From contig NZ_JAPEPX010000001.1 of assembly GCF_026339935.1 (NCBI RefSeq), positions 5,111,501-5,175,500 of the forward strand: a stretch of DNA of 64,000 nucleotides, read 5' to 3'. The position numbers were made by a program, and so were the translations under genes. This DNA is from Streptomyces sp. NBC_01551. GTDB taxonomy: Bacteria > Actinomycetota > Actinomycetes > Streptomycetales > Streptomycetaceae. Below are positions 62,744 through 64,000 of this stretch, in pieces. The first letter of the stretch is position 1. The number at the start of each line of letters is the position of its first letter. The notes beneath the pieces were generated by a model. The model was not told where the DNA came from and ran no database searches. It was given only the letters and a program-made list of their open reading frames with translations.

Positions 62744-64000
62744 GACGCGACTCCCATCCGGTCGAGTACGGAGGACAGCACGGCGACCGCGTCGCAGCCC
62801 GCGAAGACGTACTCGTCCACGGAGGCCTGGGCGGTGCCCGGCTTGCCGGCGAGGAACAGGGTCGTGGCGCCCGCCGAGCGCAGCGCCGCGGCCACGGCCT
62901 CGGCCTGCTCCTCGTACAGCGCGTCACTGGAGCACAGCACGGCCATCCCGTCCGCGCCGCTGGCGGCGTACGCCTCGGCGGCCGTCGCCGGGTCCACGGA
63001 CACCGGGTCGTGCACGGGCTCGATGCCGCCGGCCTGGAACAGGTTCGAGGCGAAGGTGGCCCGCGCGGTGTGCGCGGCCGCCGGGCCCAGCGCGGCGAGG
63101 AAGATCCGCGGGCGGTTCCCGGTCGCCGTCAGGTGCGCGTCGCTGCGGGCGCGCAGCGCCTCGTACGCCTCGTCACGCCGTACCCGCGGCAGTCCGCCGG
63201 TCGGCGCGGCGGGCGCGGGCTCGCGGACGACGGGCTTCTCGGACAGCAGCGGGAACTCGCTGACGCCGGTGATCGGTTCGCGGCGCTTGGCCAGCTTCTT
63301 GGAGCGGGCCGCCCAGGTGGTGGCGAGGCGCTCCGCGACCAGGCCGGAGCGCAGGGCCTCGGGCAGGCCGCCCGCCTTCTCCACCGTCTGGAAGAACTCC
63401 CAGGCGGCGTCGGCGAGTTCGGCGGTGAGGCGCTCCACGTAGTACGAGCCGCCCGCCGGGTCGATGACCCGGGCGAGGTGCGACTCCTCCAGCAGGATGG
63501 TGGAGGTGTTGCGGGCGACGCGGCGCGCGAAGGCGTCCGGCAGGCCGAGCTCGTTGTCGAAGGGGAGCACGGTCACCGAGTCCGCGCCGCCCACGCCGGC
63601 CGCCATGCAGGCGACGGTGGTGCGGAGCATGTTCACCCAGGGGTCGCGCCGCGTCATCATCACCGGCGAGGTGACGGCGTGCTGGCGCTGGGCGCCGGCC
63701 TCGGGGGCCCCGCAGGCCTCGGCGACGCGGGCCCACAGGCGGCGGGCGGCGCGCAGCTTGGAGATGGTGAGGAACTGGTCGGCGGTCGCGGCGTAGCGGA
63801 ACTCCAGCTGGCCGAGGGCCGCTTCGATGCCGAGCCCGCCGTCCGTGAGGGCGCGCAGGTACGCGACGCCGGTGGCCAGGGACAGCCCCAGCTCCTCGGC
63901 GGCGCTGCCGCCGGCCTCGTGGTACGGCAGGGCGTCCACCGTCAGGGTGCGTACGTGCGGCCAGGCGCCGGCCGTCTCGCGGGCCAGGGCGGCGGCCTCG
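62740..64000 (-). CDS. mutA: Methylmalonyl-CoA mutase, small subunit (5' end beyond window)
   Basis: The frame is open to the right edge and continues [20 protein letters not shown] before [20 protein letters not shown]. About 420 residues are visible, including the barrel and a degenerate cobalamin domain lacking DxHxxG. It is the structural partner of MutB. An internal GTG at 63939 should not be taken as the start because conserved sequence precedes it. The operon order is mutA-mutB-meaB. Confidence 0.93.

Overview
The window is a chromosomal segment from a Streptomyces-like actinomycete. Evidence is the very high G+C with strong GC3 bias, genus-typical genes (SepH, CutRS, an AfsR/BTAD regulator, DUF3093/DUF3710/DUF3159/DUF4193/DUF5998 proteins), GTG/TTG starts and leaderless or ATGA-coupled genes. 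From memory, the gene order resembles the S. coelicolor region that carries ptsH, sepH, cutRS and dut; no database was consulted.

Layout. 1-5.6 kb: the N-terminal part of a CitA/DcuS-type sensor kinase, a DUF4267 membrane protein, a hemerythrin-like protein and a large BTAD/ATPase regulator. 5.6-9.2 kb: two divergent citrate synthase-like genes, one with an N-terminal helix-turn-helix, sharing an AT-rich palindromic operator, followed by a COG0523 GTPase. 9.2-11.4 kb: a fusion of an Mrr-type nuclease and a TerD domain. 11.4-25 kb: conserved core genes, namely topoisomerase IV subunit A, a paired M16 peptidase operon, a c-di-AMP (ydaO) riboswitch ahead of an M23 endopeptidase, a GntR regulator, HPr, a PatA-like protein acetyltransferase, DUF5998, a phosphodiesterase and thymidine kinase.

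25-31.2 kb is an accessory island of visibly lower G+C. It holds two translationally coupled genes: a pseudokinase fused to an Upf1/COG1112-type superfamily 1 helicase, and a winged-helix protein with a PLD-like domain. I read this pair as a type I Mokosh-like antiphage system in which the kinase and PLD catalytic motifs are degenerate. It is the strongest candidate for unusual biology here.

31-47 kb: a membrane protein, a VOC protein, a rhodanese, a 35-bp tandem repeat, sepH, a sugar-lactone oxidase overlapping an MFS transporter, ferrochelatase, inositol monophosphatase, cutRS, and a run of conserved actinobacterial genes (DUF4193, DUF3093, thioesterase, dut, DUF3710). 47.8-56 kb is potassium-centred: kdpDE without adjacent kdpFABC, an OB-fold protein, DUF3159, two TrkA/RCK genes, and a divergent KimA-type potassium importer. 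Together with the c-di-AMP riboswitch at 17 kb it suggests potassium and cell-wall control by c-di-AMP.

56-64 kb: a TRAM-domain RNA methyltransferase, a truncated beta-propeller gene, an Lrp regulator divergent from an asparaginase, and the methylmalonyl-CoA mutase operon (small subunit, large subunit, MeaB) running off the right edge.
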